Of a DNA stretch of 64,000 bases, positions 35,375 to 44,532 are shown one piece after another. Positions within the stretch are counted from its first letter, which is position 1. The number at the start of each line of letters is the position of its first letter. The stretch covers positions 248,001-312,000 of the forward strand of contig NZ_CP101827.1 of assembly GCF_024498295.1 (NCBI RefSeq), given 5' to 3'. The position numbers and the translations under genes are program-made. A model generated the notes under the pieces. That model ran no database searches. It saw nothing but the letters and a program-made list of their open reading frames with translations, and was not told the origin of the DNA. The DNA comes from Thermocaproicibacter melissae. GTDB taxonomy: Bacteria; Bacillota; Clostridia; Oscillospirales; Acutalibacteraceae.

Positions 35375-36285
35375 CTGGCATCCTCATAATGGACAAGCCG
35401 GCGGGCTTTACTTCCTTTGATGTAGTTGCTGTTATGCGCGGTGTCTGCCGCGAACGCAAAATCGGCCACACCGGCACACTCGACCCAATGGCAACAGGCG
35501 TTCTGCCGCTCCTCCTCGGAACGGCCACACGCGCGCTGCCATTCCTTCCCGACACAGACAAAGAGTACGAGGCGGGGTTCCGCCTCGGCCTTGCAACCGA
35601 TACCCAGGACAGCACGGGCAAGACGATTGCGGAAAGCTCCGTGCGTGCTTCGCGCGCCCAACTGGAATCCGTTCTGCCCCGTTTCCGCGGCGACATTCTG
35701 CAGACGCCGCCGATGTATTCCGCCGTTAGCGTGAACAGCCAGCGCCTCTATGACCTTGCGCGCCGCGGCATTGAGGTGGAACGCAAAAAACGGCCCATCA
35801 CCATATTCCGGCTGGAACTCTTGGAGTTCGATGAAGCTACGCAGAGCGGACGTCTTTCCGTTTCCTGCTCCAAAGGGACCTATATCCGCACCCTCTGTGC
35901 AGACATCGGAGAAGCGCTCGGTACATACGGCGTGATGACCTCCCTGCGCCGCACACGAGCGGCTGGGTATTCGCTTTCCGACGCTGTCACGCTTGAGCAG
36001 GCAAAAGCGCTTGCGGCGGAGGGACGAATCGCCGAGCGTGTGCTTCCGGTGGAATCGCTGTTCACCTCCTATCCGGCGGTAACGGTATCCGCGGCACAGG
36101 CAGTGCGCTTTTCAAACGGCGGCGCACTCGACCTCTCACGCACCTCCCTGCGCAGCGCGCAGCTCAGCGACGGAAGCCGTTTCCGCGTGCTTTCGCCGGA
36201 GAATGTGTTCCTCGGCCTCGGTGAAGTGCGGGACAAAAATCTGGCTGTTCTCCGTCTGTTCCCCAGAGAAGGCGGAACCAAGTAA
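35371..36285 (+). CDS. truB: tRNA pseudouridine-55 synthase
   Basis: Converts U55 of tRNAs to pseudouridine in the T loop. The 304-residue protein shows GILIMDKPAGFTSFDVV, the catalytic-Asp motif GHTGTLDPMATGVLPLLLG (Asp about 39), YEAGFRLGLATDTQDSTG, and KGTYIRTLCADIGEALG. A C-terminal PUA-like domain follows. Coupled to nrnA. Confidence 0.97.
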   Translation: MTGILIMDKPAGFTSFDVVAVMRGVCRERKIGHTGTLDPMATGVLPLLLGTATRALPFLPDTDKEYEAGFRLGLATDTQDSTGKTIAESSVRASRAQLESVLPRFRGDILQTPPMYSAVSVNSQRLYDLARRGIEVERKKRPITIFRLELLEFDEATQSGRLSVSCSKGTYIRTLCADIGEALGTYGVMTSLRRTRAAGYSLSDAVTLEQAKALAAEGRIAERVLPVESLFTSYPAVTVSAAQAVRFSNGGALDLSRTSLRSAQLSDGSRFRVLSPENVFLGLGEVRDKNLAVLRLFPREGGTK

Positions 36286-36309
36286 AGCCGTTCAGGAGAG
36301 AACTGCAGC

Positions 36310-37245
36310 ATGGAAATTTTCAGGACTTTAACGCCCGCCGAAACTCCGAGCGCCGTTGCGCTCGGCAGCTTTGACGGGATTCACCGCGGGCACCGGGAAG
36401 TCATTTCCCGTGCGCTTGCAGCCGAAAGCCGCGGACTGACACCCACGGTTTTTACATTCACGGAAAACCCGAAGGCGGGCAAGGATACCTTCGGCGGACT
36501 TCTCCTGACGCAAGAGGAAAAAATCCGTATTTTAAGCGAGATGGGCGTAAAACGCCTGTACCTCGTGGAGTTCGAGTCCATCCGTCCGATTTTGCCGGAG
36601 GACTTCGTTTCTAACATTCTGGCGGACGTCTGCCGGGCAAAGCTCGTCTGCTGCGGCTTCAACTTCACGTTCGGCAAAGACGGCCGCGCCGGAAGCCGCG
36701 AGCTGCGCAGCCTTTGCGCCGCGCAGGGCATTGAGACCTCCGTTGCGGAACCTGTCTTCGCGGAAGGCGGCCTGATTAGCTCCACCCGCATCCGCAATCT
36801 CCTCGCCGACGGAAAACCCGAGGAAGCGGCGCACCTGCTCGGCAGGCCGTTCGCCTACGAATCGCCGGTCATCGCCGGACGAAGGCTCGGCCGGGAGCTC
36901 GGCACTCCCACGCTGAATCAGGCAGTCCCGCCGGAACTTGTCCGACCAAAATTCGGCGTCTATGTATCCGCGGTGTCATTTGGGGATACAATAACCTTCG
37001 GTGTAACGAACGTGGGCGTTAAACCCACCGTCGGTTCCAACGCTGTGCTTGCCGAAACATGGATGCCTGCCTACCATGGACCGGAGCTTTACGGAAAAAT
37101 CGTGCGCACCGCGCTGCTGAAATTCCTCCGCCCCGAAAGGAAGTTCGGAAGCCTTGAGGAACTGAAAGCAGCCATTCAGCACAACGGGGAACAAGCGGAA
37201 CGCTATTTCCGCGAACACCCGGAGCTGTTTGACAGCAGGCGGTAA
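36310..37245 (+). CDS. ribF: Riboflavin kinase / FMN adenylyltransferase
   Basis: Bifunctional enzyme, 311 residues, making FMN and FAD from riboflavin. The N-terminal adenylyltransferase has VALGSFDGIHRGHRE, CCGFNFTFGKDGRAG and ISSTRIRNLLADG; the C-terminal kinase has GRRLGRELGTPTLNQ and TFGVTNVGVKPTVGSN. In the kinase motif the common PTANI reads PTLNQ. Standard position after truB. Confidence 0.96.
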   Translation: MEIFRTLTPAETPSAVALGSFDGIHRGHREVISRALAAESRGLTPTVFTFTENPKAGKDTFGGLLLTQEEKIRILSEMGVKRLYLVEFESIRPILPEDFVSNILADVCRAKLVCCGFNFTFGKDGRAGSRELRSLCAAQGIETSVAEPVFAEGGLISSTRIRNLLADGKPEEAAHLLGRPFAYESPVIAGRRLGRELGTPTLNQAVPPELVRPKFGVYVSAVSFGDTITFGVTNVGVKPTVGSNAVLAETWMPAYHGPELYGKIVRTALLKFLRPERKFGSLEELKAAIQHNGEQAERYFREHPELFDSRR

Positions 37246-37285
37246 TGGCGCACGACGGCGCACAAACTTTCAAGTTTAGGTGGCA

Positions 37286-37314
37286 TTTACAAACTGGAAA
37301 CCTTGTGATATACT
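37286..37314 (+). promoter_or_regulatory. Promoter of rpsO
   Basis: TTTACA (37286-37291), 17 bases, TATACT (37309-37314). A leader of about 100 bases follows, with a CCCCGtcCCGGGG stem-like segment before the rpsO ribosome site. S15 autoregulates through its leader in several bacteria. Confidence 0.7.
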
Positions 37315-37419
37315 ATCAATATTGTACCCCTCTCACGGATTTGGGGAATCGCCCCGTCCCGGGGATTTCACCAGCCCTTTTCTGTGACTGCGGGAATTTT
37401 AGAAAAGGTGGAAATCACG

Positions 37420-37683
37420 ATGCTGAAAGAAGAAAAAACCGAAATTATCAAGAAGTACGCTCTTCATGAAGGCGACACAGGCTCTCCGGAGGTGCAGATT
37501 GCACTTCTCACAACCCGCATTAACACTCTCACCGAGCACCTCCGCGTCCACAAGAAGGACCATCATTCCCGTCGCGGCCTGTACAAAATGATTGGTCAGC
37601 GCCGCAACCTCCTCAACTACCTGCAGAAGAATGATATTGAGCGTTACCGCTCCATCATTGAAAAGCTGAACATCCGTAAGTAA
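37420..37683 (+). CDS. rpsO: 30S ribosomal protein S15
   Basis: Full length at 87 residues: [38 protein letters not shown] and a C-terminal NIRK. The ATG preceded by AAAGGTGG is chosen over 12 codons of open frame upstream. It binds the central domain of 16S rRNA. Followed by a terminator and pnp, the usual order. Confidence 0.98.
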   Translation: MLKEEKTEIIKKYALHEGDTGSPEVQIALLTTRINTLTEHLRVHKKDHHSRRGLYKMIGQRRNLLNYLQKNDIERYRSIIEKLNIRK

Positions 37684-37697
37684 TTTCGCTGCGAAAG

Positions 37698-37727
37698 GGC
37701 AGGCGGCAGGTGCCGTCTGCCTTTTCC
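37698..37727 (+). terminator. Terminator after rpsO
   Basis: GGCAGGCGGCA pairs with TGCCGTCTGCC (one G-U pair) across two bases, then TTTT. In Firmicutes and others the rpsO-pnp interval often has such a partial terminator or processing hairpin. Confidence 0.75.
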
Positions 37728-37867
37728 CACATTTTTTCAGATTTGACGTTCACATGAGTGCGCGGGACTTAGCAGTGAAACGAGCGCCTTTTGCAGCAGC
37801 AAGACGTTGGTTTAATTGCTAAACCTGCCGCACTCTGACGATATTTTTCAGATACGGAGGATAAGCA

Positions 37868-40078
37868 ATGTTTGAAAACTACCGCGTTTACAAAACCGAC
37901 TTTGCAGGCCGTCCGCTGGTCATTGAGACCGGCAAAATGGCACAGCTTGCAAACGGTGAATGTCTTGTGCGCTACGGCGACACCGTAGTTCATGTGGCAG
38001 CAACCGCTTCCGCAAAACCGCGCGAGGGCGTGGATTTCTTCCCGCTTTCCGTCGATTTTGAGGAAAAGCTCTATTCCGTGGGTAAAATCCCGGGCTCCTA
38101 CCTGAAGCGTGAGGGCCGCCCGAGCGACAAGGCCATTTTGGCCGCCCGCGTCATTGACCGCCCGATTCGTCCGTTGTTCCCGAAGGATATGCGCAACGAC
38201 GTTTCCGTCGTCTGCACCGTTATGAGCGTGGACCACGACTGCTCGCCGGAAATCGCCGCAATGGTCGGCACGTCCATCGCCCTGAGCATTTCGGATATCC
38301 CGTGGAACGGCCCCATCTCCGGTGTTTCCGTGGGCTATATTGACGGCGAATACGTCATCAACCCGACCTCCGAACAGCGCAAGAAATCCCGCATGGCTGT
38401 AACCGTGGCCTCCACTTCGGAGCGCATCGCCATGATTGAAGCCGGCGCCGACGAAATTCCGGACGACGTCATGTACGGCGGCATCATGGCCGGCCACAAA
38501 GCGAACCAGCCCATCATCGAGTTTATCAAGAACATCCAGAGCGAAATCGGCAAACCGAAATTCACTTATCCGAGCAGTGAGCCGGATGAGGAAATGTTCA
38601 ACGCCATTAAGGAGTTCGCAATTGACGACATCCGCGTGGCACTGGATACCGACGACAAGAAGGTTCGCGATGAGCGCCTGATTCCTATTTACGAAAAAGT
38701 TCACGAGAAGTTCGACGAAATATATCCCGAGCAGGAGGCAAAAATCGACGAATGCCTCTACAAGACCCAGAAATACGTTGTGCGCCGCTGGCTGCTCGAC
38801 GAGCAGAAGCGCGTTGACGGCAGAAAAATGGACGAGATCCGCCCGCTTTCTGCGGAAGTTGGCCTGCTGCCGCGTGCACACGGTTCCGGACTGTTCACCC
38901 GCGGCCAGACGCAGGTGCTCACCGTTGCAACGCTCGGCTCCCTCGAAGACCAGCAGACTTTCGACGGCATTGACGAGGAAGTCAGCAAGCGCTATATTCA
39001 TCAGTACAACATGCCTTCTTACTCCGTCGGCGAAACGAAGCCGAGCCGCGGCCCGGGCCGCCGCGAAATCGGACACGGCGCCCTTGCCGAGCGCGCCCTT
39101 GTTCCGGTGCTTCCTTCAATCGACGAGTTCCCATACACCCTTCGCCTTGTTTCTGAGGTTCTTTCCTCCAACGGCTCCACATCGCAGGCTTCTATCTGCG
39201 GTTCCACACTGGCGCTCATGGACGCAGGTGTTCCGATTAAGGCTCCTGTGGCAGGCATTTCCTGCGGCCTCATTACCGAGGGCGACCGCTGGATGACAAT
39301 GGTGGACATTCAGGGCCTCGAGGACTTCTTCGGCGACATGGATTTCAAGGTTGCCGGAACGCACGCCGGCATCACCGCCATTCAGATGGACCTGAAGATT
39401 TCCGGCCTGACCCCGGAAATGATTAAGGAAGCCCTCTATAAGACACACAAAGCCCGCGATTATATCATCGACGAAGTTATCCTCAAAACCATTCCGGCAC
39501 CGCGCAAAGAGCTTTCTCCGTATGCTCCGAAGATGCTCTCCATGGAAATTCCGATTGATAAGATTCGCGAAGTCATTGGCACCGGCGGCAAGGTCATTCA
39601 GAAGATCTGCTCCGAATGCGATGTTAAGATTGACGTGGAAGAAGACGGCCGTATTTATGTTACTGGTCTGAACCTCGACAACTGCAAGCGCGCCATGGGC
39701 ATTATTGACACCATTGTCAACGATCCGGAGCCGGGTGCCATTTACAACGGCAAGGTAACGCGCCTGATGGATTTCGGCGCATTCGTTGAAATTGCTCCGG
39801 GCAAGGAAGGCCTTGTGCATATTTCCCAGCTCGATGTGAAGCATGTGGATCAGGTTACCGACGCGGTGAACGTGGGCGATGAAGTTATGGTCAAGGTTAT
39901 GAATATCGACGATAAAGGAAGATTGAACCTTTCCCGCCGCGAAGCACTCATTGATGTTGAGGGGCTCGTTCCGGAGAACAAAGTCTCCGCACAGCGCCCC
40001 CAGCGCCGTTCGTTCGAGCATGACCGCCGTCAGGGCGGAAACCGCGGCGATTTCAACAGAGTTCGCCATCACCAGTAA
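37868..40078 (+). CDS. pnp: Polyribonucleotide nucleotidyltransferase (PNPase)
   Basis: Phosphorolytic 3'-5' exoribonuclease of 736 residues. Two RNase PH domains flank a helical domain; the second has GSGLFTRGQTQVLTV, GPGRREIGHGALAERAL and GLITEGDRW. A KH domain (about residue 560, IPIDKIREVIGTGGKVIQKI) and an S1 domain (GKVTRLMDFGAFVEIAPGKE) close the protein, then a basic Arg/Gln tail. GGAGG precedes the ATG. Confidence 0.98.
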   Translation: MFENYRVYKTDFAGRPLVIETGKMAQLANGECLVRYGDTVVHVAATASAKPREGVDFFPLSVDFEEKLYSVGKIPGSYLKREGRPSDKAILAARVIDRPIRPLFPKDMRNDVSVVCTVMSVDHDCSPEIAAMVGTSIALSISDIPWNGPISGVSVGYIDGEYVINPTSEQRKKSRMAVTVASTSERIAMIEAGADEIPDDVMYGGIMAGHKANQPIIEFIKNIQSEIGKPKFTYPSSEPDEEMFNAIKEFAIDDIRVALDTDDKKVRDERLIPIYEKVHEKFDEIYPEQEAKIDECLYKTQKYVVRRWLLDEQKRVDGRKMDEIRPLSAEVGLLPRAHGSGLFTRGQTQVLTVATLGSLEDQQTFDGIDEEVSKRYIHQYNMPSYSVGETKPSRGPGRREIGHGALAERALVPVLPSIDEFPYTLRLVSEVLSSNGSTSQASICGSTLALMDAGVPIKAPVAGISCGLITEGDRWMTMVDIQGLEDFFGDMDFKVAGTHAGITAIQMDLKISGLTPEMIKEALYKTHKARDYIIDEVILKTIPAPRKELSPYAPKMLSMEIPIDKIREVIGTGGKVIQKICSECDVKIDVEEDGRIYVTGLNLDNCKRAMGIIDTIVNDPEPGAIYNGKVTRLMDFGAFVEIAPGKEGLVHISQLDVKHVDQVTDAVNVGDEVMVKVMNIDDKGRLNLSRREALIDVEGLVPENKVSAQRPQRRSFEHDRRQGGNRGDFNRVRHHQ

Positions 40079-40092
40079 TTCGACGCAGCAAT

Positions 40093-40128
40093 GCCTGTCT
40101 CCGCAAAAAACGGGGACAGGCTTTTTTT
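40093..40128 (+). terminator. Terminator after pnp
   Basis: GCCTGTCTCCG pairs with CGGGGACAGGC (one G-U pair) across a seven-base loop, then TTTTTTT. It marks the end of the translation superoperon. Confidence 0.92.
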
Positions 40129-40155
40129 CCGGGCGCCAAAATATGCGCACCCGCA

Positions 40156-40184
40156 TTTCAAATAATTTGTGTTTGTGCTATAAT
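40156..40184 (+). promoter_or_regulatory. Promoter of proB-proA
   Basis: TTTCAA (40156-40161), 17 bases, TATAAT (40179-40184), 41 bases before the proB start. The space is too short for a T-box leader. Confidence 0.6.
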
Positions 40185-40224
40185 CAATTCATATATCGGA
40201 AAATACGCGAGAGGCGGAAATGAT

Positions 40225-41025
40225 ATGTCGGCAATTACGCAGGCAAAACGAGTCGTCGTGAAGGTTGGAACCTCCACGCTGACCTATGAAAATGGAAAAA
40301 TGAATCTTCGCAGAATTGAGCGCTTGTGCCGGGTGCTCAGTGACCTGCAGAACTCCGGCAAGGAGATTATCCTTGTCACCTCCGGCGCAATCGGCGTAGG
40401 TGTGGGTAAACTCGGGCTCCCATCGCGCCCGCAGGAAACGGCAAAACGGCAGGCCATCGCTGCCGTGGGCCAGTGCGAACTGATGTTTATGTATGACAAG
40501 TTTTTCGGGGAATATAACCTCACGGTGGCGCAGGTACTTCTTACGGGCGACGTCATCGCAAATGAGCACAACCGCAAGAACACCGAAAACACGTTCAAGG
40601 AACTGCTCGATATGGGCATTATCCCCGTTGTAAACGAAAACGACACCGTCGCGGTCGATGAGCTGGAAGGCGCGCGTATCGGTGACAACGACACGCTTTC
40701 TGCCATCGTTGCCCGGTTGGTGAAAGCAGACCTTCTCGTCATTTTGACTGACATCGACGGCCTCTATGATAAGAACCCGTCCGTTGACCCAGACGCAAAG
40801 CGGATTCCCTATGTTCCGCGCGTCACCGATGAAATCCGCGCGCTGGCAGGGGGAACCGGCTCCAACCGTGGAACCGGCGGCATGGCCACGAAAGTACAGG
40901 CTGCGGCGTATGCGAACGAAGCGGGCATCACCTGCTGCATCATGAGCGGCGCCGTACCCGAAAAGCTCTATACTCTTTTTGAAGGCGCACAGATTGGGAC
41001 AGTTTTCGGCAGCGCCAAAGGCTAA
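40225..41025 (+). CDS. proB: Glutamate 5-kinase
   Basis: First step of proline synthesis: phosphorylates glutamate. The 266-residue protein has RVVVKVGTSTLTYENG, LVTSGAIGVGVGKLGL, VVNENDTVAVDEL and ILTDIDGLYDKNP. It lacks the C-terminal PUA domain of the longer E. coli enzyme, as many Firmicute enzymes do. Followed after 23 bases by proA. Confidence 0.96.
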   Translation: MSAITQAKRVVVKVGTSTLTYENGKMNLRRIERLCRVLSDLQNSGKEIILVTSGAIGVGVGKLGLPSRPQETAKRQAIAAVGQCELMFMYDKFFGEYNLTVAQVLLTGDVIANEHNRKNTENTFKELLDMGIIPVVNENDTVAVDELEGARIGDNDTLSAIVARLVKADLLVILTDIDGLYDKNPSVDPDAKRIPYVPRVTDEIRALAGGTGSNRGTGGMATKVQAAAYANEAGITCCIMSGAVPEKLYTLFEGAQIGTVFGSAKG

Positions 41026-41048
41026 AATTAAGCTAAGGGGGAGACACG

Positions 41049-42296
41049 ATGATGACGGACCTGACCGAACTCGGAAAAAAGGCAAAACAAGCCTCGCGCG
41101 CGCTTGCGTCGGCGGGGCCGAAAAAAGACGCCGCCCTTCTTGCGGCGGCAGACGGGCTTGAGCGCGAAGCCGCGAAGATTCTTGCGGCCAACCGCGAAGA
41201 CCTTGAGGCAGCGCGCGCGGCAGGCATGACCGACGCTCTGCTGGACCGCCTTGCCCTGAACGAAGCGCGCATCAAGGGCATGGCTGACGGTCTGCGCAGC
41301 GTTGCGAATCAGACCGACCCCGTTGGGGAAGTTGTTTCCGGCATTACGCGCCCGAATGGGCTGCGCATCGAAAAAGTTCGTGTTCCGCTCGGCGTCATCG
41401 GCATCATCTACGAAGCAAGGCCGAACGTGACGGCTGACGCGGCCGCCATCTGCATTAAGGCGGGCAGCGCCGTCATTCTGCGCGGCGGGAAGGAAGCTCT
41501 GCGCACCAACACGGCAACGGAAGCCGTTCTGCGTTCCGCCATGGAGCAGGCGGGGCTCCCCGCCGACTGCGTGCAGCTTGTGCACGACACGTCGCACGAC
41601 TCCGCAAAGGCCATGATGGAAATGACGGAGTACCTCGACGTTCTGATTCCCCGCGGCGGCAAAAACCTCATCCGCACCGTTACGGAAAATGCACGGGTTC
41701 CCGTCATTGAAACGGGCTGGGGCAACTGCCACATCTATGTGGACGAATCCGCCGACACGGAGATGGCCGCGGAAATCGTGTTCAACGCTAAAACCTCGCG
41801 TCCCTCGGTGTGCAACGCGGCAGAATCCCTGCTCGTCCACAGCGCGGCCGCCGAGCGTGTTCTTCCCGCCATTAAAAAGCGGCTTGACGAAAAGAACGTG
41901 GAGCTGCGCGGATGCGAGCGCACCCGCGCCATTCTCGGCAGCAGCGTAGTCCCCGCCACCGAGGAAGACTACGCTACAGAGTACCTCGACTACATCCTGT
42001 CGGTCAAAGTAGTCGACAGCCTCGACGAGGCCATCGCGCACATTGCGAAGTATTCCAGCGGGCACAGCGAGTGCATCGTGACGGAAAGCTACGAGAATGC
42101 CCGCCGCTTCACGCAGGAAGTGGATTCCGCCGCGGTCTACGTCAACGCCTCCACCCGCTTTACGGACGGCGGCGAATTCGGTTTAGGCGCGGAAATCGGT
42201 ATCTCCACCCAGAAACTTCATGCACGCGGACCGATGGGCGCGCGTGAACTGACGACGACAAAATTCATCGTGACCGGCAGCGGCCAGGTACGATAG
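41049..42296 (+). CDS. proA: Gamma-glutamyl phosphate reductase
   Basis: Second step of proline synthesis: NADPH-dependent reduction of glutamyl phosphate. The 415-residue aldehyde-dehydrogenase-fold protein shows GVIGIIYEARPNVTADAA, LIPRGGKNLIRTV, the catalytic Cys in KTSRPSVCNAAESLLVH and the C-terminal EFGLGAEIGISTQKLHARGP. GGGGGAG precedes the ATG. Confidence 0.97.
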   Translation: MMTDLTELGKKAKQASRALASAGPKKDAALLAAADGLEREAAKILAANREDLEAARAAGMTDALLDRLALNEARIKGMADGLRSVANQTDPVGEVVSGITRPNGLRIEKVRVPLGVIGIIYEARPNVTADAAAICIKAGSAVILRGGKEALRTNTATEAVLRSAMEQAGLPADCVQLVHDTSHDSAKAMMEMTEYLDVLIPRGGKNLIRTVTENARVPVIETGWGNCHIYVDESADTEMAAEIVFNAKTSRPSVCNAAESLLVHSAAAERVLPAIKKRLDEKNVELRGCERTRAILGSSVVPATEEDYATEYLDYILSVKVVDSLDEAIAHIAKYSSGHSECIVTESYENARRFTQEVDSAAVYVNASTRFTDGGEFGLGAEIGISTQKLHARGPMGARELTTTKFIVTGSGQVR

Positions 42297-42312
42297 GAGT
42301 TGAACGGAAGCT

Positions 42313-43353
42313 ATGAGCGAGAACGACACCCAAAACTCCGGGGGCATAGAGGGGTTTTCCGCAGACTACCGGAACGCGCATCCGCCGAAGCCGAAGGCGG
42401 AACGCCCTGCTCCGAGGCAATCTGCTCCGAAACAGTCTGCCTCGAACAAATCTGCTCCGAAACAGCCTGCACGGAACAGCACAGCGAAAAACGCTTCTTC
42501 CGCCAGGCCTAAGGCGGAAAAGAAACGTGTTTCAAAGCCGCTGCCAAAGGCCAGCATGGAAAATGAAAACGAACTCGACGACTTTCTGCCCGAAGGCGAA
42601 AAAAACGACGTCGAGTCATACCTCACAAAGTGGGACGAGGAGGAAAAGCCCCCCGTTTCTGTTCATACGGACCGTCAAGACCGGCAGCTCCGCCGTTCCG
42701 GGAAATACCGCTACGGGCTTTTTACCGGCTTTCTCGTGCTGCTGCTCGCCCTCGTGGGTGTCGTGTTCATAGCCGTCACGGCAGGGCAGCGCATCCACAG
42801 CGCTTTAACCGACGACAGCAAGCTGCGCGCCTACGACCAAGAGATAGCCGTCGTTGTGGCGCAGGACCCCGAGCCGTTTGAATCGCCCGACAAGGCGGAC
42901 GAGGAATTTGTCCTGAATGCCTCTATCTGGAAGCTGATGATCGAACATTCCTCCGACTACACTACTTATGACGACATCGGCCGCACCGTTGTGCCTCTCG
43001 GCGACGTTGCGGAGGCGTGTGAAGAATTGTTCGGGCCGGACTGCACCCTGCACCCGCAAAGCCCGAAGACAGAATCCTTCTATACTTATGATTCTGAGAA
43101 AGCCCAGTTTCATATTGCGCTCTATTCGCAGGAGGGAGTCTACACTCCCTACACCGTGAGCGCAAAAAAAGAGGGCGACAGTGTCGTCCTCCGCGTGGGG
43201 TACGTTCCGCCGACGGATGCGACTCGCACCGCCTCTTCGTCGGTCAGCTCGGGAACGGAAAAGCCAACCCCAGCAAAATACATGGATTATGTTATAAAAA
43301 CGAATGAGAAAACGAGAAAAGATTATATTTACGCCGTTCGCAAAGCCTCGTAG
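42313..43353 (+). CDS. Single-pass membrane protein of unknown function
   Basis: A 346-residue protein I do not recognise. Residues 1-85 are low-complexity Pro/Ser/Lys/Ala with imperfect SAPKQ repeats; about 130 is a run of basic residues, then one TM helix (FTGFLVLLLALVGVVFIAV, about 138-157). The outside part (about 190 residues) has LMIEHSSDYTTYDDIGRTV and an EELFGPDC segment. Type II topology is likely. It follows proA by 16 bases, so it may be co-transcribed, but a proline link is not evident. Confidence 0.78.
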   Translation: MSENDTQNSGGIEGFSADYRNAHPPKPKAERPAPRQSAPKQSASNKSAPKQPARNSTAKNASSARPKAEKKRVSKPLPKASMENENELDDFLPEGEKNDVESYLTKWDEEEKPPVSVHTDRQDRQLRRSGKYRYGLFTGFLVLLLALVGVVFIAVTAGQRIHSALTDDSKLRAYDQEIAVVVAQDPEPFESPDKADEEFVLNASIWKLMIEHSSDYTTYDDIGRTVVPLGDVAEACEELFGPDCTLHPQSPKTESFYTYDSEKAQFHIALYSQEGVYTPYTVSAKKEGDSVVLRVGYVPPTDATRTASSSVSSGTEKPTPAKYMDYVIKTNEKTRKDYIYAVRKAS

Positions 43354-43360
43354 TGCCAGT

Positions 43361-43837
43361 TCAGGCAAGCAGATACATCATGGCGAAAAGGAGCGAATTG
43401 TCTGCCCTTTCCTCCATTAGAATCAGCAGGAGTATCAGAATGATGGCCCGTTCCGGGTCTTTGGTGAGAAAATCGAGTGCGCCGCCGAGCGGTTGATTGG
43501 CGGGCGGGTCCGGTCTCCGGTTCTGCCCGCTGTTTTGCCGTGGGCGCATGGGCATCTGCTGCATGCGCGGGTACGGCATATTCGGTTGCTGCGGAACATT
43601 CTGCTGCTGTGGGATATTCTGAGACTGCGGCGGTATTTCCTGCCGAGGCTCCGAAGTCGGTTCCTGCGGGGGAATCTCCGGCGCAGGCTGCGGCGGCGAA
43701 GGAGGCTCCGGTGCAGGCTGCGGCGGCTGGCGATTGATCGGAATTTGTGCACGGGCTTGCATTTCGCGTGCACGGCGAATCGCTTCCTGCCGAAGCTGAC
43801 TCATCTCCCTCCCTTGCGGCACTGGATACTCTGCCAT
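43361..43837 (-). CDS. Pro/Gln-rich small protein with hydrophobic C-terminus
   Basis: A 158-residue protein of no recognised family. A basic helix (MSQLRQEAIRRAREMQARAQ) is followed by about 80 residues dominated by Pro, Gln, Glu and Arg. It ends in GGALDFLTKDPERAIILILL-type hydrophobic sequence and a final FAMMYLLA. Such a layout (disordered linker, C-terminal membrane helix) suggests a membrane-tethered adapter. GGGGG lies before the ATG. Third gene of a minus-strand trio with 43874-44440; convergent with the TM protein upstream. Confidence 0.72.
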   Translation of the reverse strand: MAEYPVPQGREMSQLRQEAIRRAREMQARAQIPINRQPPQPAPEPPSPPQPAPEIPPQEPTSEPRQEIPPQSQNIPQQQNVPQQPNMPYPRMQQMPMRPRQNSGQNRRPDPPANQPLGGALDFLTKDPERAIILILLLILMEERADNSLLFAMMYLLA

Positions 43838-43873
43838 GGCCGTTTCCCCCTTTTCTGAATGATTTTTCGTCCG

Positions 43874-44269
43874 TTACAAGATGGATTGAAGCAGCCCGCT
43901 GTTTCTCAGGTAGGGCAAAATTCGGGCAAGCTGCAGGATTCGCATGGCTTCGTCAAGCCTTCTGCGGCGGTCTTCCCCGAGGAAGGGCCGCAGTGCGTTC
44001 AGCAGCCGTGTAGAATTATCTTCCTGCCTCATAGCGGAAAGCACCGGAGCCAGCTTCATCACCAAACCCATGACCTGCGGGTCCAGCGACGGCATCTGCC
44101 CCTGAGGCTGCGGCTGCGCGCGCTGCGTGTTCTGCTGCGGCGGCGGAGCCGGCTGGGGCTCATGATCCTGCTGTGAGGCGCCGCTGAACATCGCGGCAAG
44201 GTTTCTCAGCCGTTCCATGCTGGCCGGGTCGCTTAAAATCTCGCTCAGGCGGGAAGAGATGTCATCCAT
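43874..44269 (-). CDS. Small helical protein with Pro/Gln-rich linker
   Basis: A 131-residue protein of no recognised family. N-terminal helix SSRLSEILSDPASMERLRNL, a Pro/Gln linker (about 35-60), and a C-terminal helical part (LVMKLAPVLSAMR, NALRPFLGEDRRRRLDEAMR). Its start codon abuts the stop of the 56-residue gene upstream, with GGGGGT as ribosome site. Shares composition with the next gene, which suggests related function. Confidence 0.72.
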   Translation of the reverse strand: MDDISSRLSEILSDPASMERLRNLAAMFSGASQQDHEPQPAPPPQQNTQRAQPQPQGQMPSLDPQVMGLVMKLAPVLSAMRQEDNSTRLLNALRPFLGEDRRRRLDEAMRILQLARILPYLRNSGLLQSIL

Positions 44270-44440
44270 TTATTTTACCCCCAGCTCTTTCATCAGCTTC
44301 TGTGCTTCCGGCGATTGCAAAATCCGCTGGCACGCCTCTTTGTCGGCGAGTACAGATTCCAGCTTCTTTTTATCTTCTTCGCTCAGCTCACTAATGAGTT
44401 TATTAACAAGTTCTTGGCCGGCCTGTGGATTGTTCCCCAT
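44270..44440 (-). CDS. 56-residue acidic helical protein
   Basis: A short gene: start ATG at 44438-44440 with GGGGGTGAT six bases upstream; stop directly abuts the next gene. The product begins MGNNPQAGQELVNKLI and continues with SELSEEDKKKLESVLADKEA, ending KLMKELGVK: two or three amphipathic helices, no Pro/Gln linker. Its N-terminal helix resembles the SSRLSEILSDP helix of the next protein in type. First gene of the trio; function unknown. Confidence 0.7.
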   Translation of the reverse strand: MGNNPQAGQELVNKLISELSEEDKKKLESVLADKEACQRILQSPEAQKLMKELGVK

Positions 44441-44532
44441 GTCAAATCACCCCCGCTATAAGATATGCGGAAGACAAAAAAGGTAGAACGAACTTCTCAC
44501 ACGGCCGACCCGCAGAATAGGGAGGTCTTTTT

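Noticed and set aside
37769-40156. Long open frames antisense to pnp
   Set aside because: Same shadow effect; codon patterns and motifs support only the plus-strand PNPase.
40129-40224. Proline T-box before proBA
   Set aside because: Only about 40 bases separate promoter and start; the T-box sequence is absent.
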